Assembly: GCA_045804965.1 (NCBI GenBank)
Contig: JBJMMD010000009.1
Location: forward strand, 62,001 to 126,000
Direction: 5' to 3'
DNA length: 64,000 bases
Source of the DNA: CAVTUU01 sp045804965
GTDB lineage: Bacteria > Chloroflexota > Chloroflexia > Thermomicrobiales > UBA6265
The notes beneath the pieces were generated by a model. That model was not told the origin of the DNA, did no database searches, and was given only the letters and a program-made list of their open reading frames with translations. The first letter of the stretch is position 1; each line of letters begins with the position of its first letter. A program made the position numbers and the translations under genes. Positions 53,838-61,593 of this stretch are shown here, in pieces.

Positions 53838-54449
53838 TCAAGACGCGGATTCATGAGCCGCACGCGCCCGGGCGATGACCTCCTCAACCACCTCGGCCTT
53901 GGCGTCGGCGTAGTTTTGCGTGTACTGCCACGTTTTCGCGGCGAGCCGGCGTTTGGTGCACTCATAAAGTTGGCGGTCGGATTCGTTGGACCGGAGCCAG
54001 TCGCGGAAGCGCAGCATCCGCTCGATTTCGGAGCAGCCCGATGAGAACACGTGCAGGTTAATGTTCGTGTGCGGTCCCTTCAGCAGCCGATGTTGATGCC
54101 ACTCCGTCTCGCGGATGCGGAGCGCATAACCGGCGGATTCCAACGGCGCGATATAGGCGGGCTCGTCGGCGGAATCGGCAACGACGAGGAGGATATCGAT
54201 GATCGGTTTGGCGGCGAGCCCGGGCACCGAGGTCGATCCGACGTGCTCGATCGGAAGCATCTTGTCGCCAAGCAAATCCCGAATCGCCGCTACCTCGCCC
54301 TCATAGTGTTGCGGCCACGTGGGGTCGTACTCGTCGAGCCGGATGGTGTTATTGAGGGGCGTGCGCTCGCCGACCGTGACGGCGAGCAGCTGCTCCTCGG
54401 TCAGCGGGGCATTGGCGACCGCCTCGTTGGGTTTCGATTCGTCGCTCAT
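53838..54449 (-). CDS. GrpB/UPF0157-family protein
   Basis: A 203-residue protein of the nucleotidyltransferase-like GrpB (UPF0157) family. The motifs are LDEYDPTWPQHYEGE, then the core IEHVGSTSVPGLAAKP and IIDILLVV. Members have a pol-beta-like fold, but the reaction is unknown. The start is 4 bases after the stop of the dipeptide permease gene, on the same strand, so it is likely co-transcribed with the importer. The 45-residue N-terminal extension before the family core is not usual. ATG 54449 is preferred to the frame start at 54500. Confidence 0.88.
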   Translation of the reverse strand: MSDESKPNEAVANAPLTEEQLLAVTVGERTPLNNTIRLDEYDPTWPQHYEGEVAAIRDLLGDKMLPIEHVGSTSVPGLAAKPIIDILLVVADSADEPAYIAPLESAGYALRIRETEWHQHRLLKGPHTNINLHVFSSGCSEIERMLRFRDWLRSNESDRQLYECTKRRLAAKTWQYTQNYADAKAEVVEEVIARARAAHESAS

Positions 54450-54453
54450 GCTT

Positions 54454-55377
54454 CTACTTCGCCGCTCTCGGGTCGAGGGCATCGCGCAAGCCGTCGCCAA
54501 TGAAATTGATTGAGAGGACGGCGATGGTCAGGGTGAGGCCCGGGGCGATGGCGAGGATCGGGTGGGTCAGGTAATTGGAGCGTGCGGAGTTGAGCATATT
54601 GCCCCAGGTCGGCGTTTCCGCCGGCACGCCGAAACCGAGGAACGAGAGACCCGCCTCAGCCAGCATGTAGTACGCGATCTCCAGCGTCGTCGAAACGATA
54701 ATCGGCGCCACCACATTCGGCATGAGGTGCCGGATGATGATTCGCGGCCCTGTCGCCCCAACCGACCGCGCCGCATCGATGAAATCCCGTTGCTTCAGCG
54801 AGAGAAATTCGCCGCGGATGACGCGCGCGAGCCACATCCAGCCGAACAGGCCAAGGAAGAGGATCACGCCGGTCACCGATACGCCTTCCAGCACCGCAAA
54901 GATAATCAGCAAGAGGAAGATGCTGGGGAAGGCGAGCATCAAATCGACAAACCGCATCAGCGCGCCGTCGATCCAGCCGCCGTAGTAGCCGGAGACCGCG
55001 CCGACGATCACGCCGACGGCCGTCGAGAGGAGCGCCGAGGCGACGCCGATCCATAGGGACAGGCGCCCGCCGTAGATGAGCCGGGTTAACACATCACGGC
55101 CCAGCTCATCGGTTCCCAGCCAGTGCGCGGTGCTAGGACTGGCGGTGATATTGAAGAGGTCGATCTCGTTTGGACCGTACGGCGCGATCACCGGCGCGAA
55201 GATCGCGGCCAGGACCAGGGTGAGCAAGATGATCATGCCGGCAATCGCCAATTTCGCCCGCTTAAGCCGCCCGAGCGCAATTTGCCAAGGTCCGCGTGGA
55301 GGGCGCGAGGCGAGATCGGGAACGAATTGAGGCAGGGCGCCGCGCGGCGCAACGGCAGTGGCTTGCTCAGTGCTCAT
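54454..55377 (-). CDS. Peptide ABC permease, DppC-type
   Basis: A 307-residue membrane protein with about six helices. The N-terminal helix (about 41-63) is followed by the DppC/OppC outer loop (FNITASPSTAHWLGTDELGR). The EAA-like loop reads LKQRDFIDAARSVGATGPR. It pairs with the DppB-type protein, whose stop it overlaps by 4 bases. No ATPase genes of the importer are in the window. Confidence 0.93.
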   Translation of the reverse strand: MSTEQATAVAPRGALPQFVPDLASRPPRGPWQIALGRLKRAKLAIAGMIILLTLVLAAIFAPVIAPYGPNEIDLFNITASPSTAHWLGTDELGRDVLTRLIYGGRLSLWIGVASALLSTAVGVIVGAVSGYYGGWIDGALMRFVDLMLAFPSIFLLLIIFAVLEGVSVTGVILFLGLFGWMWLARVIRGEFLSLKQRDFIDAARSVGATGPRIIIRHLMPNVVAPIIVSTTLEIAYYMLAEAGLSFLGFGVPAETPTWGNMLNSARSNYLTHPILAIAPGLTLTIAVLSINFIGDGLRDALDPRAAK

Positions 55378-56324
55378 GAGAACTTGATCCTTGGATCGAG
55401 CAGCCCATAGAGCATGTCGGCGATCAAGTTGCCAAGAATGATCAACACCGCCCCCAGGATCAAGATGCCCATGAGCACGGGATAGTCGCGAACCGTCAGC
55501 GAGTCATAGAAGAGGCGACCCATGCCGGGCCATGAAAACACGGTCTCCACGAACACGACGCCGGTGAGATAGAGGGGGATGTCGATGCTGGCGACCGTGA
55601 CAAAAGGAATGAGCGAGTTTTTTAGCACGTGGCTGAGCAGGACCGTATTTTCCCTGAGGCCCTTTGCCCGCGCTGTGCGCACGTAGTCCTGCCCCAGCAC
55701 TTCGAGCGTCGACGAGCGGACATACCGGCTCCAGCCGGCAATTTGCCCAATCGCAATCGTGAATGCGGGCAGAATGAGATGCTTCAGCAAATCCCATAAT
55801 CCGGACTGACCGGCACTGTGCATCCCGGCCGAAGGCAGCAAGCCGATCTTGACGGCAAACACAATTTGCAACATCAAGCCGAACCAGAAGACCGGCATCG
55901 CCAACCCGAAGTAGGCGATGAAGGAGGTGAAATTGTCGAACAGGCTGTATTGCCGGATCGCCCCCATCACTCCAAAGAAGAGCGAAATCGTGAGCGCGAT
56001 CGAGAGACCGGCGACCATCAGCACAACCGTGTTCGGGAAGACGTCCCAGATCACATCCCGCACCGGCCGATACTGGGAATAGGACGTGCCTAGGTCACCC
56101 TGGACAAGATTGCCGAGCCAGTGCCCGAGTTGCACGTACATCGGCTGATCGAGACCGAGGTTGTGACGGATCGCGTCAAGTTGCTGTTGGGTCATGCGCC
56201 CATTGCGGGCGAAAAGGGCGTCCGGTCCGCCTGGCATCAACTGCGCGAAGAGGAACGATAAAACCGCCACCCCGAGGAGGAGCGGTATTGCGGCAAGGAA
56301 CCGGCGTAAGACGAACCGTGACAT
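55374..56324 (-). CDS. Peptide ABC permease, DppB-type
   Basis: A 316-residue membrane protein with about six helices. The opening RFLAAIPLLLGVAVLSFLFA is typical of OppB/DppB. The EAA-like loop is EVLGQDYVRTARAKGLRENT. It follows the binding-protein gene after a 133-base gap that holds a family A hairpin and precedes the DppC-type gene with a 4-base overlap. Confidence 0.93.
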   Translation of the reverse strand: MSRFVLRRFLAAIPLLLGVAVLSFLFAQLMPGGPDALFARNGRMTQQQLDAIRHNLGLDQPMYVQLGHWLGNLVQGDLGTSYSQYRPVRDVIWDVFPNTVVLMVAGLSIALTISLFFGVMGAIRQYSLFDNFTSFIAYFGLAMPVFWFGLMLQIVFAVKIGLLPSAGMHSAGQSGLWDLLKHLILPAFTIAIGQIAGWSRYVRSSTLEVLGQDYVRTARAKGLRENTVLLSHVLKNSLIPFVTVASIDIPLYLTGVVFVETVFSWPGMGRLFYDSLTVRDYPVLMGILILGAVLIILGNLIADMLYGLLDPRIKFS

Positions 56325-56390
56325 CGTGCCCCTCCCCCAGGGGACTTAGCACATAAACACGCTGCGTCTGGGCATGCCGTGGACAGAAAG

Positions 56391-56455
56391 CTCCCTCACC
56401 CCAACCCCTCTCCCAAGTACGGGAGAGAGTGGGGCAAAGCACCGGGTGAGAGAGC
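56391..56455. repeat. Dispersed inverted repeat, family A, inside the peptide-importer operon
   Basis: CTCCCTCACC and GGTGAGAGAG ends with inner CCCTCTCCC and GGGAGAG pair into a nested hairpin of the same kind as 40787-40851. It begins right after the binding-protein stop (transcribed right to left), where it could lower read-through to the permease genes. Confidence 0.7.
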
Positions 56456-56457
56456 TT

Positions 56458-58335
56458 CTACTTCGCCAGGTACCACTGGTGGACGTTCCAGAGAAGGTAA
56501 TTGAACGAGCTCGGCCAGAAACCGCCAATATTTGTGGCGACCGCTTCGTATTGCTTCGCCCAGTAGATGAAGATGACCGGAGCTTCCTTGTGCAACAGTT
56601 TCTGGATCTCCGAATAGAGTTCCTTCCGCTTGGCTTGGTCCGGCTCCGCCGCGGCGCGCGAGGTGAGATCGTCGATCTTGGCCTGGAAGTTGTACTTGAA
56701 GAAGTAAGCGGGTAGGTTGCCGCCGGTGCCGGTTGGGCTGTCCGGAATTTGCGAGCTGTGCCAATAAAACATGTCGTCTGGGTCGTTGCTGTTGTACCAA
56801 GCGTACAGGCAGGCAGTCATTTTGTCCGTGAATTGGTAGCCCTCCGGGCCCCAAATTGTTGACGCCGCCTCGCTCTTGAGATCGGTCTTGATGCCGATCG
56901 AGTTCCAACTGGCTCCGACCACCTGCGCAATCCGCTCAGACTGCGAATCGCCCGCGATGTACCAGAATTCCATCTCGAACGGCTTGACCTCGCCTGTCGC
57001 CGGTTGCGCGTTCGGGTCCTTGGCGTCGGTTGCCGGGGTTGGTCCCTCGAGCACGCCATCCTTGCCCGGTTTCAGACCCGCTTCCGCGAGCAGCGCTTTG
57101 GCCTGGTCGAGATCGTATGGACGCGGCTGAATCGAATCGTCGTACGCCCAGGTCCCCGGCGCCTGATCGGCGACCGACGGCAAGGCGCGACCCTTCAGAA
57201 GCTGGTCGATGATCTGCTTGGAGGGCGTGGCGAAATCGAGCGCCTGCCGCACCTTCGTCATCCGCAGGAAGTCGACGTGCTTCAGATCAAGATGGGACCA
57301 GGCGAGCCCGGGGTGCTCGAGGATCGCGATCTTGTCGACTTCGAGCGCCTGGTCAAGGTCCGTGGCTCCAATCGCGCCGTCGCTTCCGCTCATCTGCAAC
57401 TCGCCGGTGCGGAGTTGCACGATTTGCGTGTTTGTGTCCGGCACGATCTGGTAGAAGATCTTCTCGATCTTCGGCTTGCCGCCCCAATACTCGTCGTTTC
57501 GTTCGAGTGTGATCTGCGATTTCGCCTTCCACTCGACGAACTTCATCGGACCGGAGCCCACGGGGTTGCGCCCAAACTCCGTCTTGAACTTATCAACGCC
57601 CTTGGCGAGCTCGGCTGAGGGGATGACCGCGTTCCCGCCGCCGCCGACGTACGAGATAAAGGGCGCGTAGACCTCCTTGGTCGCCATCACCAATGTCGCC
57701 GGATCGGAATCGGAGATCTTGATGTCGGTGATCTTGTCCCAACCGAGTTGGTTGAAGGCACCGAAGTCGGGGTTCATGATCATCTTCCAGGAGTCGATCA
57801 CATCCTGGCCGGTGAATGCGTCCCCGTTCGTGAACTTGACGCCCTGGCGGAGCTTGAAGGTGTAGGTCAACCCGTCGTCTGAGACTTCGAATCCTTCGGC
57901 CAGCCTTGGTTGGAGCTGCTGATTGCTATCGTATTGGAGCAGCGTCTCGCAGATACTCGAATACACGTCGCCGCCAGAGACCAACTGGGTGAGATAGGGA
58001 TTCAGTGTATCGGGTTCGTCCAGTGCGCCTGTGGCGATCGTGCCGCCTTCCTGCGCTGTGCCTTGCGGCGCGGTTGGCTTGTCGGAGGGACTCGTCTGTT
58101 GCATCAGCGCGAGCGTGGCGGTGCGCCCGCCGCTCGGCGCGCCGAACGCCATGTCCGACGTCGCATGCAGCATGACGCCGACGACTGGCGCGGCGATGCC
58201 GAGCTGTGCCGCGCGGCGGAGGAGATCACGCCGGCTGATTTGGCCGTTGATCCTCGCCTGAACTAATCCATTAACTGAGCTCAGTTCTGGTTCTTCGATA
58301 AGGGTCTCGTCGCCCTGCGCCACGAGATGAATCAT
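56458..58335 (-). CDS. Peptide-binding protein of an ABC importer (SBP family 5)
   Basis: A 625-residue exported binding protein. The N-terminal 35 residues are polar, then a twin-arginine motif (SRRDLLRRAAQLG) and a hydrophobic stretch (about 45-65) lead to a Thr/Gln/Pro linker. The family 5 body carries LRQGVKFTNGDAFTGQDVID and KVRQALDFATPSKQII. It feeds the DppB/DppC-type permeases downstream. ATG 58335 follows GAGGAG. The frame is open to 58422, but upstream codons lack a ribosome site. Confidence 0.92.
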   Translation of the reverse strand: MIHLVAQGDETLIEEPELSSVNGLVQARINGQISRRDLLRRAAQLGIAAPVVGVMLHATSDMAFGAPSGGRTATLALMQQTSPSDKPTAPQGTAQEGGTIATGALDEPDTLNPYLTQLVSGGDVYSSICETLLQYDSNQQLQPRLAEGFEVSDDGLTYTFKLRQGVKFTNGDAFTGQDVIDSWKMIMNPDFGAFNQLGWDKITDIKISDSDPATLVMATKEVYAPFISYVGGGGNAVIPSAELAKGVDKFKTEFGRNPVGSGPMKFVEWKAKSQITLERNDEYWGGKPKIEKIFYQIVPDTNTQIVQLRTGELQMSGSDGAIGATDLDQALEVDKIAILEHPGLAWSHLDLKHVDFLRMTKVRQALDFATPSKQIIDQLLKGRALPSVADQAPGTWAYDDSIQPRPYDLDQAKALLAEAGLKPGKDGVLEGPTPATDAKDPNAQPATGEVKPFEMEFWYIAGDSQSERIAQVVGASWNSIGIKTDLKSEAASTIWGPEGYQFTDKMTACLYAWYNSNDPDDMFYWHSSQIPDSPTGTGGNLPAYFFKYNFQAKIDDLTSRAAAEPDQAKRKELYSEIQKLLHKEAPVIFIYWAKQYEAVATNIGGFWPSSFNYLLWNVHQWYLAK

Positions 58336-58591
58336 CGCCTTGCTCCTCGCCTGCAAACGTCCCCACGTCCCCACGAATATTTGGAACTCCTGAGCGTATG
58401 GCGGAGGGTAGCCCACCCCCACGCGAATCGCAACGGCCGTGCCTCAGGTCATGACCAAAGTTCCATCCACCCCCTCCGATACTTGCAAAAGGGAAGTTAC
58501 GGCAGTAAAGTTACCGTCCTATTCGCCCGGACGACGTTGACGATCCGGGTTTCCCCGACCCCACGGGGCGCAAGTGGGAACAGGAGAAGTC

Positions 58592-58855
58592 ATGATGAAC
58601 GCAAAAAACGCATCGGTACGGATAACGTACTGTACTTCCTGAGGGTATCTCAAGCGAGCCGCCAGTTTGGCGGAGAACCTACTCCATGATTACTACGAAC
58701 AACTCCCGGGCGGGGTTCAGTTGATCCCGGGCTCCGGCGGCATCTTCGAAGTCGAGCTCAATGGCAAGAAGCTCTTTTCGAAGGACCAGACCGGCCGCTT
58801 TCCCGAAGAAAACGAGATCGAATCGAAGCTCGAAAGGGTCCTGGTGGCGGCGTAG
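58592..58855 (+). CDS. SelW/Rdx-family protein with in-frame UGA (predicted selenoprotein)
   Basis: Read through one TGA (58640-58642), the frame encodes 87 residues: MMNAKNASVRITYCTS-U-GYLKRAASLAENLL, and on to IPGSGGIFEVELNGKKLFSK and TGRFPEENEI. This is the complete Rdx (SelT/SelW/SelH) thioredoxin-like fold. C14 and the TGA codon (residue 17) form the CxxU redox motif, and the TGA falls exactly where the family has Sec or Cys. A hairpin with a G-starting loop follows 22 nt after the TGA. AGGAG (58582-58586) precedes ATG 58592 and ATG 58595. Starting at 58667 with TTG, as a plain gene finder would, gives a headless 62-residue product. It probably acts in thiol-based redox work in the cytoplasm. 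Confidence 0.85.
58659..58673 (+). promoter_or_regulatory. Candidate bacterial SECIS hairpin
   Basis: CCGCCA (58659-58664) pairs with TGGCGG (58668-58673) around the loop GTT (58665-58667), 6 bp in all. The loop begins with G, 22 nt after the TGA, inside the 16-37 nt window and loop rule described for bacterial SECIS elements, which SelB reads when inserting selenocysteine. It lies within the coding frame, as in known bacterial selenoprotein genes. Confidence 0.65.
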
Positions 58856-58895
58856 ATTGCGTCCGCCCAGGGTCGATCTCCAAACACTGTGCCGA

Positions 58896-59004
58896 GACGC
58901 TGGGCTGCAAGTGATCCTTCCCCGCTAAGACAACGAAGCCCCTCCAAGGCTGAACACGCGGCCATCGCCTGCAGGCCGTCGTGCTTAGGCTCGGAGGGGC
59001 TTTC
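58896..59004. repeat. Dispersed repeat, family C, with long inverted arms
   Basis: It shares GACGCTGGGCTG and CCCCGCTAAGACAACGAAGC with 816-878. AAGCCCCTCC (58936-58945) and GGAGGGGCTT (58993-59002) are perfect inverted copies 47 bases apart, so it can fold into a hairpin, possibly ending the SelW-like transcript. Confidence 0.7.
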
Positions 59005-59132
59005 TCGTGTGAGCCGGGGAAGGGCCATTTTGAGCTTAGAGAATCCCAAACACCCACGCTCTGGACGCCTCGGCTACAATCTCCGGCCATGACGATGCAA
59101 ACATCACGGCTCGGCAGGGAGGTCCAATCACG

Positions 59133-59963
59133 ATGCGCGCAAACCACGTCCGGCGGCGATTAGCAGCAGGGGAGCCGTCGGTCGGCACCTGGTTGGCCCT
59201 GCCGAGCCCGGAGGCGGCGGAATACGTCGGCACGTTGAATTTCGACTGGCTCGTGATCGACGCCGAGCACAACCCCGTCGACATCCGCACCCTCGCCCTC
59301 ATGTTCGGCGCGATCGGGCGTAGCGGCACCGCGCCGATGGTCCGTATTCCCTGGAACAGTCCCGAAAACTTTAAACGGGTCCTCGATGCTGGGGCCTGGG
59401 GCATCGTTGTCCCGATGGTCAACAGCCGCGAGGAAGCGGAGCGCGCGGTCGAAGCGATGCGCTATCCACCGGTCGGCGCGCGTAGCGTCGGCGGCGGCCG
59501 CCATTCGCTCAGTTTCGGCACGGCTGCAACCGATTACTACGCCAACGCCAACGACGAGTTGCTGCTCGTCCTCCAAATCGAGCACATCAAGGGCGTGGAA
59601 AACGCCGACGAGATTTTGAGCGTGCCGGGTGTCGACGCCTGCTTCATCGGCCCGAACGATATGGCGGCCTCGATCGGCCTCGGGCTCGGGGTGCCGCTGG
59701 AGAGTGACCACCCGCAACTCGTCGCAGCGATCCAACACGTCCGGGAAACGGCGGTCCGCCACGGCGTCGCACCGGGTGTCCATTGCTCAGGCGTCGAGGG
59801 GGTCAATCAGCGGATCGGGGAAGGATTCCAGTTCCTCGCCCTCGCCAGCGAGCTGCGTTACCTATTGGCCGGACTCAAAGATGCGCTTGGGAATCTCAAC
59901 TGGTCGCCGTCAGAGCGCGCCGACATCGGCGCCGAAGCCCAAGGCGCGATTGTTCGGTATTAG
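59133..59963 (+). CDS. HpcH/HpaI-family aldolase
   Basis: A 276-residue class II pyruvate-type aldolase. The catalytic base and neighbours are E45-H46 (DAEHN), R71 (VRIPW), and the metal ligands E150 (QIEHIKG) and D176 (IGPNDMA), all at the family spacing. Such enzymes split 2-keto-3-deoxy sugar acids or hydroxy-keto-diacids into pyruvate and an aldehyde. It is followed by a 2-hydroxyacid dehydrogenase and, on the other strand, a zinc dehydrogenase, so a sugar-acid pathway is likely. Confidence 0.92.
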   Translation: MRANHVRRRLAAGEPSVGTWLALPSPEAAEYVGTLNFDWLVIDAEHNPVDIRTLALMFGAIGRSGTAPMVRIPWNSPENFKRVLDAGAWGIVVPMVNSREEAERAVEAMRYPPVGARSVGGGRHSLSFGTAATDYYANANDELLLVLQIEHIKGVENADEILSVPGVDACFIGPNDMAASIGLGLGVPLESDHPQLVAAIQHVRETAVRHGVAPGVHCSGVEGVNQRIGEGFQFLALASELRYLLAGLKDALGNLNWSPSERADIGAEAQGAIVRY

Positions 59964-59987
59964 GCACATGACGCCGGGCTCTCTCCC

Positions 59988-60073
59988 CGTCATTCTGAGC
60001 TTGGCGAAGAATCTGACTCTGATGACCGCACTTTTCATGAGCACTAGATCCTTCGACTTCGCTCAGGATGACG
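59988..60073. repeat. Dispersed inverted repeat, family B
   Basis: CGTCATTCTGAGC at the left and CTCAGGATGACG at the right are inverted copies, with AAGAATCT and AGATCCTTCG inside. It is the second good copy of the repeat at 26643-26730 and lies between two co-oriented genes. Confidence 0.7.
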
Positions 60074-60115
60074 AATCGAGGGGATCTTGAGTCGACCTGG
60101 AGGAATTTCGAAAAG

Positions 60116-61066
60116 ATGAAGTTGGTGCTTGCTTCGTTTGAAGGCGAAGCCTATTTCGACATGCTGAACGAGCTGCCTAATCTCGAGATCGTCCGCGTCA
60201 ATTCGGAAGCCGAAGCCTTGCCACACATGGCTGATTGCGACGTCTATTACGGCCGGTTAAGCGATGCCTTGGTCGCGGCGGCGCCTCGCTTGAAGTTGGT
60301 GCAATCGCCCGGCGCCGGGGTCGACTTTCTCATGAACACGCCCAAGCTGGTCGAGAGCGAGATCATCGTCACGAACACTCGCGGCGCCCACGGTCCATCG
60401 ATTGCCGAGCACGTCTTCGCCTTCCTCCTCAGCTTCACCCGCGGCATTCCCCAGGCGCTCGCCTGGCAGCGCGACAAACACTGGGGCCGCCACGAAGGTT
60501 ACCGCGCCCTTCACGAGATCAAAGACACGACCATCGGCATCGTCGGCTACGGCCAAATCGGCCGCGCCATTGCGAAACGCGCCCGCGCCTTCGAAACAAA
60601 CGCGATCGCGGTCGACGCCCATTCTGGTCCCGGCGACGCCTCAGTCGAAGAGGTCTGGCCCCTCAGCCGCCTCGCTGATCTCCTTAGGCAGGCGGATACC
60701 GTCGTCATCTCCGCGCCCTACACCCGCGAATCGCGCCACCTCATCGATGCGGCCGCGCTCGCCGCGATGAAACCGAGCGCGTACCTGATCGCGATCTCCC
60801 GCGGTGGCATCGTCGACGAAGATGCGCTCGCCGCGGCGTTGCACGCCGGCCAGATCGCCGGGGCCGGCGTTGACGTCACCGAAATCGAGCCTCTCCCCGC
60901 CGACAGCCCGCTCTGGGACGCCCCGAACATCATCATCACCCCCCACCTCGCTGGCGCCTCCGGTCCCAAAGAGCAACGCTGTGTCCAAATCCTCCACGAC
61001 AACCTCGTCCGCCTCGCCACCGGCGAACCCCTGATCAATGTCGTAGACAAGAAGGCGGGGTATTAG
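60116..61066 (+). CDS. D-2-hydroxyacid dehydrogenase
   Basis: A 316-residue NAD-dependent oxidoreductase. The nucleotide-binding loop GYGQIG is at 144-149. The catalytic residues are R229 (ISRGG), E258 (EIEPLP) and H277 (TPHLAG), the standard Arg-Glu-His set. It would reduce a 2-keto acid or oxidise a D-2-hydroxy acid in the cytoplasm. It follows the HpaI-like aldolase, whose pyruvate-type product it could act on. ATG 60116 was chosen; GGAGG lies 12 bases upstream. The frame reaches back to 60068, into repeat DNA. Confidence 0.92.
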   Translation: MKLVLASFEGEAYFDMLNELPNLEIVRVNSEAEALPHMADCDVYYGRLSDALVAAAPRLKLVQSPGAGVDFLMNTPKLVESEIIVTNTRGAHGPSIAEHVFAFLLSFTRGIPQALAWQRDKHWGRHEGYRALHEIKDTTIGIVGYGQIGRAIAKRARAFETNAIAVDAHSGPGDASVEEVWPLSRLADLLRQADTVVISAPYTRESRHLIDAAALAAMKPSAYLIAISRGGIVDEDALAAALHAGQIAGAGVDVTEIEPLPADSPLWDAPNIIITPHLAGASGPKEQRCVQILHDNLVRLATGEPLINVVDKKAGY

Positions 61067-61100
61067 GGGAAGTCATCGTCGCTATGCGCGAATTGCCTGC

Positions 61101-61585
61101 CTAGAAGACGCCTCGCCGCTTGAAATCCCAGAGCCCGTAATCGACTTCGGGCACGTCGGCCAGACCCAGGCGCTGGAGGACATGCGCCACCTCGGTGCGG
61201 TGCTCCGTGTCGTGGAGGTGACCATGAGGATCGCGCCGCCGAACGTCTGCGGCGCGCCGTAGTGATCGACGAAGGTCTCGTCCAGGCGCTGCTCGTCGCG
61301 CAATCGACGTGCGAGGGTGGCGAATGCCGGATAGAAGCGCTCGTGGCACTCGATCAGCGCGGCCACAGAGCTGTCCTCGCACCGTGTATCGACCGGCTGT
61401 CCGGTCATCGGCGCCGTCCAGGACGGGACGTTGAAAATCATGTGCTTGTACGTTGCGCGCAATGTCCGATGTCCAATATCGAACGGCTGATTGAGCTGAG
61501 CGCCTGTCAGATCTCGGCTCACTTCGAGGAGCGTTGCCGTGGCCCACTGGTCGTGTTCCAACAGGCGATCAACCACATCGATCAT
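61101..61585 (-). pseudogene. DinB-family protein with a frameshift
   Basis: The first 120 or so residues form the start of a DinB-like four-helix bundle (LLEHDQWATATLLEVSRDL, then HMIFNVPSWTAPMTG). At about 61214-61222 the reading changes frame: the rest of the family sequence, including HDTEHRTEVAHVLQRLG, is found in the neighbouring frame and ends at 61101. The simplest explanation is loss of one base after GGAILMV. In the unshifted frame the product gains a wrong tail ending near 61082. A sequencing error would give the same picture. The conserved metal-ligand histidine pair of the DinB bundle is partly in the shifted part. Confidence 0.8.
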
Positions 61586-61593
61586 AGTTCCGC

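Noticed and set aside
58667..58855. 62-residue frame starting with TTG, taken alone as a small gene
   Set aside because: It lacks the first third of the Rdx fold and has no ribosome site. The upstream part of the same frame, with AGGAG and ATG, completes the family sequence through the TGA.
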